In this document: positions 10,683 through 23,267 of the stretch, piece after piece
Layout of the letters: the number at the start of each line of letters is the position of its first letter
Numbering within the stretch: the stretch's first letter is position 1
Assembly (NCBI GenBank): GCA_022539475.1
Contig: VCMS01000041.1
Location: forward strand, 62,001-126,000
Length of the DNA stretch: 64,000 nucleotides
Direction: 5' to 3'
Origin: Gracilaria domingensis
Lineage: Eukaryota; Rhodophyta; Florideophyceae; Gracilariales; Gracilariaceae
Position numbers and translations under genes: made by a program
Notes under the pieces: generated by a model
Told to the model about the DNA's origin: nothing
Database searches by the model: none
What the model saw: the letters and a program-made list of their open reading frames with translations, nothing else

Positions 10683-12400
10683 TCATCGGCCGCACTCGCT
10701 ATGGATTGTGAAGATTGTCTTAAAGTCATGGTGACCATTTTCTTGGTTCAGATATTCGCAGCTCAAATGAACTTCTCTCTCGCGCTCCTCACTCCACAAA
10801 AATGTCAACGTCGGTTGAACAAATCGCAAAAATTCGAACGAGCTAAACTCCAGCTGCCGCTGAGTAGAACCATACCATGGCATGTCATTCTCTGCTGGCA
10901 GCCAAACGATGACTTCGTCACCACTTTCGGAATCAATCTTACTGTGTTTTTCATGCATCTCCTTCCCGCATTCTCCGAGTTACGGGACAAATCACTGGGC
11001 ATGAGTCCTTTCCGAATAAAGCAAGCGAATATGCGTCGGAAGCCGAATCTCCAAACAGTTGACCTTCTCGGTGTCGCGCTATGGTACATCCGCATAATGG
11101 AAGTTATGTACATGTTATACCCTATATTTGGGCTGTTTCATCGTCATTGGGCCACTGGTTATCGTACAGAACACAGCTCCTGCGCCTCGTTCGAACGTCA
11201 GATATGATTCCCAGAGCTGAAATCAGATGGCTAACTGTAACCGAAATGGCGAGTAGTGCAGCGCGTCTTCGTGTGGCGAAAACGGAAACCGCTACACTTC
11301 TCGACAAACATTTGTGGTAATTGATGGTGGGAGATTTGGCAGCGCTTCTTATGAAGACGCAGATTTGCAGAACGCGTGCTTTGAGAGATTATCTCTTTGT
11401 GTTCAATATCTTTGGCGATCTCATGCACTGCGCCATCAACTACCCAGGATCGTAGCACGACAGCCCTCTTACCTGAGTATCGGGGGTATACTGGCCGAGG
11501 CTGAGTGACGATATCACACCACCAGGTTTCAGAAATTTTGGATACACAGCATTCTGTGATAACGTGCAGGTAACAACTGGTAAGATATTGCGATGCCGAA
11601 AGTCAAACGAGAAACCGCTTTACAAAGACAAGTTCGTAGTCGATATTGTAGACGTACTACTACAAAGCGAGTACCCAGTGGGAAGGCAAAGCCTTGACTG
11701 GGGAGTCGAAGCCTTAAAAGCGCCCTTTTGGAGATTGCGGTCCGTATTGCCGGCGGACGCGACGAAGCGTTTTGATATAATCAGCATCGCGTGCCATCTT
11801 CGCAACATGAGAACTTAACTGATGGGTCATTACCAGATTTCCAGTGTTAACGAGGGTCGCAATGGCAGTGCCGAGAGCTGGCGTTCCAGAATTCTGCTCT
11901 AATTCCTGCACCGAGGATTGGCTTTCATGGAGAGACCGCAGGTTAAAAACTACTTCATTTCGAAGCTGCATAGTGGCGTCGCGAAAGTATGTCAGATTTC
12001 GCTGCTTCCCTGCTCTCAGTTTGGCTCTAACAATTTATCGGAAGTCCTCTCCAGTAAACGTGTTGTCTTGCGATGGAGCTTCTTTGTTAAATTTCACCTG
12101 CGATGCCCAATACACCATCTTCTTAACGTCTTTGCTGGTCAGCTCCATGTGCTCGACGATCTGATGTCGAAATCTTTTCGCAACTGGAAGCCCTATGGGG
12201 GCAAGGTTTCGCTTTTTCTTACGCTCTCCCACTAGTCCTGTCTTCTCACGTGCCTTTTGCAGTTCTTCATCTGATGGATTGATCCAATCATCATGTTTTC
12301 CTAAAACTCTCGCAGTGACCTTTGCTTGTATGTCCTTGTTTATTTGCTTAGCCCTCCTGACTAACGGCGGACAGCAAAGATCTCCAGTGGGCTTTTTCAT
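10683..12400 (-). pseudogene. unidentified decayed coding region
   Basis: A chain of minus-strand open stretches (12035-12400, 11714-11971, 11231-11458, 10805-11113, 10683-10958) in changing frames has the look of one decayed multi-domain protein. The first is rich in Lys and Glu (a run such as ERKKKRNLAP). The second is helical (LRNEVVFNLRSLHESQ). The last contains EVIVWLPAENDMPWYG. The setting, between a repeat and a Crypton relic, suggests a transposon gene. I do not recognise the family, and no catalytic motif is clear. Confidence 0.35.
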
Positions 12401-12600
12401 CTAAATGAGGTGATCAAAATTTGTCTTTAAGACTCTTTGCAGTTCGCACTGCTCTGTCAGTGAGGCTGACATCGTTGTTGAACTCGCGTACCCCAGCGCC
12501 CAGTCGTTGGCTCCCGTCAGCTCCTATTTCGCTACGATATCGAGAAGAAAGCTGACGTCATCGACAGTATACTCGCTTGTCCCATCCTGAACTTGGTCGG

Positions 12601-12650
12601 CTTTGGTGGCTCGGGTTGCTTTGGTGGCTTGGGTTGCTTTGGTGGCTTCT
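12601..12650. repeat. 18 bp direct repeat, ~2.8 copies
   Basis: CTTTGGTGGCTCGGGTTG repeats at 12601, 12619 and 12637 with one substitution. Confidence 0.85.
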
Positions 12651-13133
12651 TTTTCGTGTTTGTCGCACTACGGCTCGAATAGTTGGATTAGAGACTGTTT
12701 TCTGCGTTGCGTTGCTTCGGTATTTCAACTTCGGTTCGCTGGTTTGTGGCTACGTTGTGTTGAGATGGTTGGTTAGAAGGTTCTGGGGACTGCTGCGTCT
12801 GAATTGCTGATGGTTGTTTGTTGCTGGGTTCTCCATTACCTCGGACTTCGTTTTGTACAAAAAACCGAATTGAGCTGATTCAGTTACGGTAATGCAACAA
12901 CCTGTGTAGAGATGGAAACCACAAATGAAAACTGTAAGCATGAATGTCGCGGAATGTTTTCTCCGGGCGGAGCAGAACTCCATGCTGGCAGGAAGAGAAA
13001 GAGACGAGTTAGCTTACTTGGAGCATGATACTTCTGGGAGATATAGAAAGTTTCTGTTTCTGTTTCTGTTGTTGTCAGCAGCTATCGCATAAAGGGATTT
13101 TGTCTAGGCACGTAGTACCAGAGTAGAGAATTC

Positions 13134-14530
13134 TTGGTCGATACCAATGGCACCGTGCCCAATCATCCGGACAATCTCCCTCCTAATCAAGAGTTCGTGA
13201 CATTACCCGGGTTCTATGAGCAAATTGTGCTCGCCCTGGATAAGGAAAATGAACACTTCCCGCCTCACGAACACAAATCAGATGTAAAGCCCGCCATTCC
13301 TCCTCTTTCATACAGCGCAAAGGCACTAGTCGGCAACCGAGTTCCGAAATGCAACAGAAACAGCCTTGAATGCCCTTTATGACTTCATGGCTGAAGCGTA
13401 TAGCCTGCTTGACAGCAAAGCTGTAAAAGTTCTGAAGGATTCCAAGACGCTTGAATGGCAGCGTAAATCCTTGCGCGAATAGGGTATTGAGTTGGTTTAT
13501 AAGTTTTTGATTTCTGACAAATCTCGACAATCCTTATCACATGGTACCACACAGTAGATCGGCAAAACTCTGCAGCGAATCAACACCATTCTAATTGATT
13601 TTGTCGCCACTCGAAAGAGAACAGCTTGTCAGAAGGGACTCGCCCCGTCCACATTGAAATGGTACAATACCGGAGTGCAAAGAGGTTTCCCTGAGCGCCG
13701 GAATATAATCTGAACCTTCTATAAGGCCATCTTTTTGGGGATCCGCACAGGGGGCTGCTCACAGTTTTGGATAACGAGATTCGAGAAGAACAGTCTAAAG
13801 ATCGGTGTAGCAAAATACACACTGTGTTGACAGGAAACCAAATAAGCACTTTATATGAAGCCCTAGATCTCTCGAAGCGAACTGGACGGGGCTTTTTTTA
13901 CCAGAATTATCTACGATCTTTTCTTCATGACTGCTTTCTGTCAAAGCGAATTACACGAACTACGACTGGAGGACATTGTTACAGTCTTGGAGGGCGATGA
14001 GCGTGTTATTAGAATTGTAGTTCGAATTGAAATCTTGAATGGAGCTTCGAGAACCCAGAAAGAGGGACTGAAGTGGGTTAATTCGGGGCCCAAGAAGCTC
14101 TTCATTTGAAACCGAAATCAATTAGGTGGCCTGGTTTATGCCTTCAAAGACCTTCATGAGTATATGGCCCTCATCAAAGCGTTTCGTAAGCCTTTGGGTA
14201 AGTGCCAGTGTGGTGTGAATTACAAAAGCGTTAACCCTTAAAAGTTTTTTAAGCCCCAAAACACTGGAGTGGTAACCATTTCCCGATATGTCACGGAAGC
14301 ATGGGAAGCCAACAATATGACTGGCGCTGGGTTGCGTAAAGCCATGAGAACGCATGGAATACTTAGTACGGTAATTACTCAGCTTTTCAAGTCAGGATTC
14401 GACGACGCAAAGGTTGCGTTACGCTCTGAGCATCGCGATTACCGTTAGTTCCTGAATTATACCAATTTACGGAGAAGAACTGGAAAAAGAAAGCAGGAGA
14501 GCATTCCACGTAATTTCGGAGGATCGGACT
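13134..14530 (+). pseudogene. Crypton-type tyrosine recombinase relic (DUF3504-like)
   Basis: Several plus-strand frames read together as one recombinase. The middle part (13767-13920) has LDNEIREEQSKDRCSKIHTV, then LTGNQISTLYEALDL. This matches the 'LDAEM...LT..EE..LW' linker known from eukaryotic Crypton/DUF3504 proteins. Next comes FCQSELHELRLEDI, the segment that normally carries the first catalytic Arg; as read, Cys stands there. After 14300 it reads TGAGLRKAMRTHG, then LFKSGFDDAKVALRSEHRDY, corresponding to the H-x-x-R and G-H-R boxes. Stops and frameshifts (near 13480, 13920, 14240 and 14446) kill it. 13134-13382 may be its N-terminus. Confidence 0.6.
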
Positions 14531-17057
14531 TGAAGCGAGAGAAGCATGGTGCTATGGTTTGTACCGATTTTGTACTGGAGAAAAGTTTGATTCCTAGTTT
14601 GGTAATTCAGTGAAAAGTCAACGGATGGTACTGTGAGAGGAAGTGGTACATTTTTGGGAAATGAAAAGTAGAACCTGAAACTGAAAATGCGAGCTGTTCT
14701 GAACAACGTTGAGTCAATACATGGCAATGTGAACATTAACATGTACAAGAAGGCGTGGAAAGGGTATCAAAGGTATTTTTAGATCTCAGCAATACCCGCA
14801 ATAAGTGTTAATGTGAATGCTTGTGTTGCAATAAATATGTATTGCTTTTGGTTCTGTCACAATATCTAGTTATTGTGTTTGATCCTGTTAGACATCATAA
14901 GGTGCCCGAAACTGGAACAAGACCAGGGGTTCGCACAGTTTTTTTAATAATGAAAAGACTGCTTTCTTGACGATAGCAGATTTAAACAACACAAGTTGTG
15001 TTTGAGACGATATCTAGATACAATGAGCACTTATGACAAATCCGGCGCTCTTTTCGAACTTCCTACCATTTCCCCACCCTAATAACTATTTGAGAATTAT
15101 GTGGATACCAGTGCATGTCTTCGGCAGCATCTGGGGACGTCAAAAATCTGCTCAAGCGACATCAGTTACCTCACCTACACCAGAATGGCTTCAAGCCGTT
15201 ACACTGCCCCTTCCGATGACGGGACCAAGTACATGGCCTTCAAAGCCGCAAAGACGGTTAGCAACGCATCGAAACTCTCACTCTGCTGAATCGCGAATAT
15301 GTTAACTTTTCAAACTACCAGCTGCATCGCGCGAAAAAGAACCAAATCAAGTTTGAACACTCTCAGAGAGCAATATACTCCGCTTTGCTACTGGCTAGGT
15401 CGAGACTGTTTCCTGATGGTACGGCATATTTCTCAAACAAGGGCACTCTACTTTCTTGCAAATGCTTCAAAACCCTTGGATAGGTCTATATTGAGACAGT
15501 TAGACACATAAAAATACACGTTCCACACCAGCATGTACCATGGCCGCAGTCTCCTCTTCTCTGGGAAGCTCGGATCTGTCGTGCTCAGACCGTGGTTATT
15601 GAAGTTCTATAGAGAAACTTAAATCGCATGGTAATCGAGACGATGCGACTCATATAGTCAGCGTTGAGTATAAGAGGATGCACACTCAAGTTATGAGTTG
15701 GACCCAATTTTGGCGGTTACCTTTCGATGGATTTCCCAGAAACTACCTGTAATCAGGGGTGCCATTTCTCGCTGTTACCGCTGGGTGGAAGCGTGTACGA
15801 CACTGCTGTGTGTGCATAATATGGGAGAATAGGTGATGCAGATGAGGTGCCTGACACTGGACTAGCCACTTGTACGGACCCCTGCGGCTTTGCACCACGT
15901 ATACATAGTTATTTAGCATATCTCCTTACGTAAGTGCGTTCTCGCGGACGCAAGCGCCTTCGTAAACTCAACCAGAGCCCTCCCAAGTGTACTCGTTGTC
16001 GAGGAGCGCTCTTTAAAGTGGACTCTATACGAGAGAGGCTCTGGCTCGAACCTCCTACGTAAGTTATCGCTTTAATGAGTATAACTGCGCTTGGTCACGG
16101 TGGTCTCACCCTCTCGATACCCTTGAAGAACATTTGTCACTGATTTCAGGACTTGCGAGTCATACCGAGGAGGTATCAGACTAGATTACGATGTGGTCCG
16201 ACTCTGTATAGAGTTTAGCCGTGGTTACGGAACCTTATGCATTCCGTTGGGGATCTCGCCCGGTTCTTGCACAGTGCCGAGTAGGCCCTACCCGTCGTAT
16301 GTGGTTGTTCGTAGTTTGGTTTTGTTTGCCGCTGCCTGTTGATTTCCCTCTCGGGACTACAACTCTCATTGTTTCAGATTCATCGTCGCCGATATCACCC
16401 CATCTCTGAAGTCTCCCGCCGCCTCTCGGACGGCCTGGCCGAAGAACTCTCTAGGTATATCTAGTAGTCACTTCGGCTGTACACTCGAGTTACGGTGTTA
16501 CGGAGGGCTCTGTCACTGGTCTCTCATCTCTCAAAAAAGCAGATCTTCTGACATTCTGGTGGGTTTCACTTTCCCGTAGTTGCCCCACAAACTGGTCTTT
16601 CAATTTAGAACCTGGCTAGTTATAGGTCATGGATTTGGCTCCACTGTTGACTGATCACCGCTTTCTGACAACGTTTAGGAGATTCTTTGGAGTTTTGGAG
16701 ATTTGAAAAGTTTGAACGTGAATCGTCGAATTGGTGGTTACCAAGAAGGTTGTTGAGTTTTTTTGTTCTTTGAAGACTCTTGTGCGAGTTTAACTCGATC
16801 ATATGGATTGAGTTGTTTACCGTTTCTTAGTATGCCGCAACCGAATCGTGGTTCTCGAGCTAGGTGAGCGCAGTCGTCAACTGTGGAACACCCTTACTGC
16901 ACCGAAGCCACGGTCTGAACCAGATGAGGCGCCACCTCTTGAGGTCGAACCTAGTTCTCCAAGGCAAAACTTTCTAAACCAAAGATCAAAGACTTTTCAT
17001 TACATGTGCAAAGAGGAGTAGTCTGGTACTAAATGAAACAGTACCAACGTCATCGAG
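14531..17057. other. no firm gene; possible leader or LTR of the following gypsy relic
   Basis: Plus-strand open stretches at 15033-15511 have no recognised family. A GC-richer block at about 15850-16560 precedes the gag relic at 17058 and could be a decayed LTR and leader, because it sits where these are expected. No matching second LTR copy and no convincing primer binding site were found, so this is only positional inference. Confidence 0.3.
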
Positions 17058-18640
17058 TTGCAGGCAAGGGTCTCACTCACTGACATTTCCATGAGCGTGA
17101 TTTTTGAAAAAGTGAATTCCTCGAAAGTGCCTTTACATTATATTGACAGGCGTCAATTTCATTTACCGTCTCATGATGATTCAATGACAATTGGTTTTGC
17201 TAAGGACCTGGAGAGCATGCTCAGTTACGGAAGCACCCAGATGAAGCGTGGATTCCGCTCAACATGTAGATGAGACGCCATCCATGTGTTTACCCCTAAC
17301 GTTGCTACCGTAGCCAAGTTGGCTAAGTTAGAATCTCGCTTGGATATTAATCACGCTGCACATGTGGAACTCCTACAAGACGTTAGTACGCTGAGGATGC
17401 TTGTTGATGACGCTCAGGTGAGGGATGTCTCAGGCGACTTACGTCTTCTGAGAAAGACGTGAATTTCAATATGGAAAATCTGCGTCTCCAGACACCTTCG
17501 TTATGGAGTATCGGGCATTTGTAGGGAAAATGCGCACTGAAATGAGTTGAATTCATTCGCGTTCCGGAACGCTTGAGGATACAATCCGCATGAATAGAGC
17601 TGAGAACGCACAGGTTCCTCGAGAGAAATCATCTGCAGATGAAGACCACCGTTCGGTAAAGCAGAAAAGTCGAGAGCCAAAACGAGGTCACTATAACTCG
17701 GATTCGTCGAGATCTAGATCAAGCAATGTGACTAAAGACAGTTCGTCAAGCTCATCTGATAGTGAGGACGACCGTCACCGGTCTCGTTTGACAAGGCCGA
17801 AGGCGACGCAGTCTACTCAGGCGGTGATACGCTCACGGGTGAAAGGACGACTTCAGTCGGGACTCACAGAGTTAAAGCCCACGGACCCCCTTTACACGAA
17901 ACTGTGGTCGTACCGTTTCTATCGGTTGGAGGATGTCACTTTGGATCGCTCCTCGTGAGGAACCCATAAGGTCAAGGATTACATTAGGAAGATGAATGTT
18001 ACACTCGAAATGAGGAATTTTTCGGGAGAGGATCGTATCCTTATTCTGGACTTTCCTGCTAGGTTCGTGCAAGAGGCCGATATCATCGGTATGAGTGAAG
18101 CACAGGCATATGTTTCATTGCCGTAATTTCTGTCAGGATCTGTGGCAGATCAGCACAACTCACTCCGAGGAAGCTCGAGAGCTTCGGAAGGACGAGTCCA
18201 GTGTTGGCCCGAAGCTGTCAATTAACTTCTCCGGTCCTACCTCAGGCTCACTTCCAACGCGATTCACAGCACTAGCCTTGCTGTACGCGATACCTAACAG
18301 CTGATAACGACCACCTCATTGGAACTAACTCCGTGTTTTACGGATTCAAGAACCTCCGGTGAACCTCGATTCCAGGAACGGAAGGATAACCCGCATTTTA
18401 TGGACAAGGTGCCCGGGCTAACAATTCGTCGCTTCTGAACCGCCCAGGTTGGAAGGATACAACGCCACAACGTCGAGTGGACACTCTTCTCCGAGACAAA
18501 CCGGCCTCGGTTCTATGTACCCAGTGCTGCCTTACAGGTCACATATCGACGCAATGCGTATTTCTGCGTTCGCACATGCCGAAAACTATTGAGTACTACG
18601 AGGCCCTCAAGCACGAGGAAAAGTAATCCGTTCCAAGAAA
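17058..18640 (+). pseudogene. gag: gypsy gag relic (element 3)
   Basis: 17590-17958 carries a Ser/Arg/Asp-rich hinge, then WSYRFYRLEDVTLD, which parallels the YRTYSLENT segment that opens the capsid region of element 2. Reading on in shifted frames gives VTLEMRNFSGEDRILILDF and EADIIGMSEAQAYVSLP, the RFSGNDPIAIIDF / FSEAATMWLF region of that family. A CX2CX4HX4C zinc knuckle (CTQCCLTGHISTQC) lies at about 18516-18557. Stops and frameshifts are numerous, so it is not functional. Confidence 0.7.
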
Positions 18641-19039
18641 GGAATATGACAAGTCCAGAGCTGAACTGGGACTACCGGTTCCGGTCTATGCTCAGCCTGC
18701 CGTACCGGCGCAGGCATGTTTGAACCAGGAACAATGCAACGTACCGGGCTTGGAGTTCATTTTGGCCCTCAGAACGGAGTTCCAGCAGCAAATGCGGTGA
18801 GCCCCATTCAAAAACAACTGAGTTCGGGAGCTTCCCTTACGGTAGCGCCCTCCGAGACGAGGCTCAGGACGCCTGGAGCGCAACAACTTCGCTCCCTAGA
18901 TGTTTAAATCATTTCTAGAATAGCAGCTAAAAAAGGTGTGAACTCAAATCTTCTTGCAGTGCTTCGCCGTCCGTGGATATGGTCCCGCAATCCCCGTGGT
19001 CCGGAAAGAGTTCTTGTGATGGCCAAGAGAGTGTATAAA

Positions 19040-20230
19040 GTTTATGCCGATCTTGGCCTGTCTAACCAGTTCATCGTTCGAGAGTTTTATGGGGATGGGC
19101 AAAGGAGCTGCGCCGAACCTGATTCAGCTTGTGCTGGTACCACCCGCGTTACGGAGTAAAATTCGCCAGGGTCCAGGTTTGGACATCGCGGATGCCAATA
19201 AGAACCCGTTGCGTAGTTTTAGGTACATATCTCTCATGGTACGATTAGAAACCGATATCGCTTAGTAGATTTTGTGCTTTTTAAAAGCATTGCTGCACCT
19301 TCAATACTCGGTTGTGACTTTTGTGATCGATTTGTTGAAAGTCCTCGATCTCGATTTGTTACTATGGATGTTGACTTAGAAATACCGATTGTGGCGAAGC
19401 CCCTGGCCCGAGGTACACGCAAATGCCTCCCGTTCTCCGTTGCATAGGAATTCCCGACCTTCAGTCCGGTATCATATGAACTCCGCGTGGCAAAGTCTAT
19501 CGCAATCCGAATGCCGAGTTTGGGTTACCATAACTACAAAAGAGCCGCGTCTACGTGTGGCACAACCTCTCCCATAATTTTATGATCAACAGCAACTCCT
19601 CTGGAGAATGGGGTCGTATCGGTTGAGATCGACAAACCATTCAAGATGTTCGTCAAACTATTCAAGGTGTTGGTGGCTAGCTTTTGCGAAATGCAACAGC
19701 GGTTAGCTAAAAAACAAATTCTTGGTACCACTCTTCCAAACTCTGCTGGCATCGTGCCAACGAAGATACTCGTTGCGGATGCGCCCTGTATAACCGATGC
19801 TAAGGAAGGAGAAGGATCGGCGGAGAACCCTTTGATCGCATCGGCTAACTTGGTGAACTCAATGGACGAGTTCCTGGCACCCTACGAGTGTACAGCGTTA
19901 CCTCTAGAAACAGCAGATAGAGACCGTGTTAAAAACTGGAACAGTTGAATTTAGATCACGTACGGGAATCTCATAGAGATAAGTTGAGAGAATTGTGAAG
20001 GAAATTCACGTTCATGTGGGAGGGATCGCTTCAGACTATTAGAAACACGGAATACCGTATTAACCTATTTCTAGTTAGTAGTACCATATCACACTACTTA
20101 TACCTGGCTAGTCCTACGACTAGAGTAGAAAAACGATCGCAGATCAAAAAGAGGTTATGCGCTGGTGTCATTGAAACGTTCTAATCCGCTTGGGCCTTAC
20201 CGGTGGTGCTATATTGAAATTCGAATTGAT
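19040..20230 (+). pseudogene. pol: gypsy protease and N-terminal RT relic (element 3)
   Basis: The GAAPNLIQLV segment at about 19098 corresponds to the protease active-site loop, but the D-S/T-G triad is lost. Later, ILGCDFCDRFVESPRSR (about 19290-19350) matches the LGxxFxDRxV end of gypsy proteases. TWVTITTKEPRLRVAQP-like residues at 19510-19575 match the linker before RT. After 19940 comes DHVRESHRDKLRELL, then an I-N-TEYRINL segment and CAGVIETF at about 20160-20180, the start of RT. The RT palm is missing: the relic stops near 20230. Heavily mutated. Confidence 0.65.
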
Positions 20231-20399
20231 TATGGCGTTTCTGTATCGATTACCGTCGTCTTAATTCAGTCAACTTCGAAAGCGTGTATTCTATACCCAG
20301 GATTGACGAGTACATGGACTGACTTGCGAGTGCCCCAGTGTGCACTGCCTTAGGTGCCAATTGGGGTATTGGAAAGTTCCAAGTCGTGAACAGTTAAGC

Positions 20400-21589
20400 A
20401 AAGAACCGCTTTTGTATGTCACTAAATTTGTTTGGGTTTGAAAGAATGCCGTTCAAATAAACCAGTACTCAAGCTACGTTTTCACATGCTAGCCTTAGTA
20501 TCATTCATGAGCACGAGACACAGCCGTGTTGTAGATGTGTAGTGACACTGTAGAAAATATGACGGTTCTGATTCCAGGTAATGTTAAGCACAATTGTTAT
20601 TCTAGAGTCGAATATACCCCACCCATCTGCATAAAACGCAGCCCAATCTCTTTCGGCCACCAGAACTCTCTTGCCGAATACATTTTACACCAAGTGAGAC
20701 TTTCAAACGCAAAAACAAAGCGAGAGATGTATGTTCTCGGTTGTGCGATGCAAGGTCACAACCGTTTGGTGTGCGCCTCAAAGTTGCGGTCGTTTTTTGA
20801 ACGTCAATACGAACCTTTTTATTGGGCGTCTCCTGAAAACACAAATGGAAAACGCTCTTTTCCAGAAAAATGCGCGTTTGCGTCCGACAGACAATCTGAA
20901 AATCGCAAGCGCGCATTCGGCAGCACCAAGCGCAAAAACCCGAGAGAGAGTATGCACTCTTCTACATTGTTTTCTTCCTTTTAACAGAGGCAACTCCTTT
21001 GCGAATGGAACTTTGGCCATCTTTTAAAGCCTTTTTGATGACTTTTGCTTTTTATGGCTATGATGCTGCTAGGGAAAGTCCCAGAGCAAGCACGGTGCAA
21101 GGCGATTAATGAGCACTACTAGTACGTTGGGGCTGTTTCTTGCTCCGTGAGCATGGCTTACACGCACCGCAATGATAGATTCTCTTGTAAGATAGACGTA
21201 GCTATGGTGCTAGGTTCATGCCGCAACGCATTGAGCTTCTCGGGCGCGCTGCATTTTTCCTTCGCGCGGTGAAGGGAAAGGCGGGACTTTTTTTTGTCCG
21301 CGGGATATGCGGTTGGGGAGGGACATGCAAGAGCAAATGAGAGTTTGCGTGGTGCGCACAAGAGCTTTGCACGTCTCTGCGCGTCGAGCGAAATCGATGA
21401 CACATGTCACGGAAAGTGCACGAATCGTGACGGTTTGCGTGCACACAAAAAGCGCTTTTGTATTTTCAGGAGATGCCCACTATTTCGCAAAAAATGCGAA
21501 TTGCGAATTGGTAGTTCTGGATATGCCCACTTTTGCCATTTCCCGCTCTTCCCTGGAAATAAGCCGTTTCCAGTCTTCCATGCCAAGCC
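20400..21589. other. intergenic, no gene recognised
   Basis: This stretch lies between the gypsy relic and the metallopeptidase gene. Overlapping short ORFs on both strands are mutual shadows and have no family resemblance. An eight-T run (about 21289) and GC-rich stretches such as TTCGCGCGGTGAAGGGAAAG are present but undiagnostic. Confidence 0.5.
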
Positions 21590-22525
21590 TCATGGACAAG
21601 CAAACAACTCTCGGTGCCTCAATTCGTATTCATCAAACGAGTGTATCGCACCCGGGCTTTCCTCCAAGACGTGCCACATTTGAGCGGCACTGCTGTCACA
21701 GCTGTCCTGTAGCGCTCGAAGCGCGGCAGCCACGTTGCCCTCAACCGTATACGATCCCAGCGCATCCGAATCGGGGCAGGCATTCTCCCAGTACAAGGCC
21801 CATCCTTCATTGAACGCAAAGCCCTCCGAAGTGTCCGTGGAGCACTCGTGGTCAGTAAACAGTGTAGAGCCGTATTTGTTCTCGTCAAGATTGAAATGCG
21901 CCCCGTCTCCATCGTAGTAGTGCCGAATCACGTGCGCCAGCTCGTGCTTTGCTACGTTCGTAGTCCATTCAAAGCTACCATCATAGATAACCTCTGTGTA
22001 CCGGACGTACGGAGTTGTCACCGGAGTTTGCGCGATCTGAATAAAGAAACGCTCAGGGTTACGCTGTCCGACACGACTGTGGTAATCTATTGTGGCGTTA
22101 TAAAATGACGTATACGCGTTGCACCGGTTCGACTCAACTTCCACGTCACCTATATCCGTCATAATGCCGCTGTACTCCACAGGGATGTCGTCACCTTGCC
22201 TCACCCGAAAAGTTGCTCTTCCCGAGATGTGTGAGTACTCCATCCTGATAGATAACACCGGGCTCTGTCCACCAGGCAAGAAGTGTAGCACGCCTGTCAT
22301 GGTAAAGGAGCCGTCTTGCTTCGTTTTGACTTTGTCGATGAAGTTGTCTACAAATCCAATCTTTTGCTCCAGAACGATGGATGTCTCCGCAATGCTCTCG
22401 CCAAAGCACAAAAGCCTCCCTTTCACCGTGACAGGCTGTCTATTTTGGCATTGTGAGTCTGCGCTCGATGAAATAATAGGGAAGAAGAGGAGCATCAAAA
22501 GAAAGCACACAGCGGAGAACCTCAT
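21590..22525 (-). CDS. secreted protein: transthyretin-like domain fused to HExxH zinc metallopeptidase
   Basis: This is an intact 311-residue ORF. Residues 1-22 are a signal peptide (MRFSAVCFLLMLLFFPIISS). Residues about 31-136 resemble the nematode-type transthyretin-like domain: VTVKGRLLCFGE, K-T-x-DGSF-x-x-G, and the closing IGDVEVESNRC, with Cys40 and Cys135 placed to pair. The C-terminal half carries KHELAHVIRHYYD, a zincin HExxH motif (His194, Glu195, His198), and 42 residues after His198 FNEGWALYWE, whose Glu240 would be the third zinc ligand of a gluzincin. Five further Cys suggest disulfides outside the cell. Expected role: secreted or wall-space zinc peptidase with an N-terminal binding module; the substrate is unknown. 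No frameshift or intron is visible, and the start is set by the signal peptide. Confidence 0.85.
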   Translation of the reverse strand: MRFSAVCFLLMLLFFPIISSSADSQCQNRQPVTVKGRLLCFGESIAETSIVLEQKIGFVDNFIDKVKTKQDGSFTMTGVLHFLPGGQSPVLSIRMEYSHISGRATFRVRQGDDIPVEYSGIMTDIGDVEVESNRCNAYTSFYNATIDYHSRVGQRNPERFFIQIAQTPVTTPYVRYTEVIYDGSFEWTTNVAKHELAHVIRHYYDGDGAHFNLDENKYGSTLFTDHECSTDTSEGFAFNEGWALYWENACPDSDALGSYTVEGNVAAALRALQDSCDSSAAQMWHVLEESPGAIHSFDEYELRHRELFACP

Positions 22526-22714
22526 GGGGTGCTACTGCATGAAAAGCCCGATTTGAAAGAGAAGCTATGAAATACTCGCGTTGACTTTGTCTCTCCAGGA
22601 GCGAAACGAACGTTGCAGGCGCTACTGTCCAAACAAGTAGATGTTCAGTTGCCCCGAAGCAGCGCCGAACAGTATATCATTTCTCAGCACTGTCCCGCAA
22701 GACTCGAACGAGTA

Positions 22715-23145
22715 CAACTAACAGCACATGTGACACTGTTGCAGTCATTGTACGGGAGGATTTGTAATGCGGCATGGTAAGTTTAACCTGTATGCTTCTT
22801 TGCTACTAATCTCTTGACCCAATAAAGTAGTGGTCCAGTTTGCGTGTTGCAATCGCTACAACTAAGCACCACATGTGACACTGTTGCAGTCATTGTACAT
22901 GACGATTTGTAACGCGGCATGGTAGGTTTAACCTGTATGCTTCTTTGCTACTTATCTCTTGACCCAATAAAGTAATGGTCAAGTTTGCGTGTTGCAATCG
23001 CTACAACTAAGCACCACATGTGACACTGTTGCAGTCATTGTACATGACGATTTGTAACGCGGCATGGTAGGTTTAACCTGTATGCTTCTTTGCTACTTAT
23101 CTCTTGACCCAATAAAGTAGTGGTCAAGTTTGCGTATTGCTATCT
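22715..23145. repeat. three tandem copies of a 145 bp unit
   Basis: CACATGTGACACTGTTGCAG recurs at 22725, 22870 and 23015, a spacing of exactly 145 bp. Copies differ by a few substitutions (for example TACGGGAGGA against TACATGACGA). Each unit contains CCCAATAAAGTA, which includes an AATAAA polyadenylation-like hexamer. The array lies just upstream of the metallopeptidase start and has no coding capacity. Confidence 0.95.
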
Positions 23146-23267
23146 CGCCCATTGTTAACTGGCTACGAGCGATATCGGGGGAAGATATCGATATTTCCCC
23201 CCAAAACTAGGAAGTCGTATTTCTAAACAGCTTCCAAGGTTGCTTCTAGCCTGTTGACAAGCGTGTT

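Noticed and set aside
12577-12810. 77-codon ORF over the 18 bp repeat
   Set aside because: Trp/Leu-rich product of GGTTGCTTTGGTGGC repeats, with no other support.
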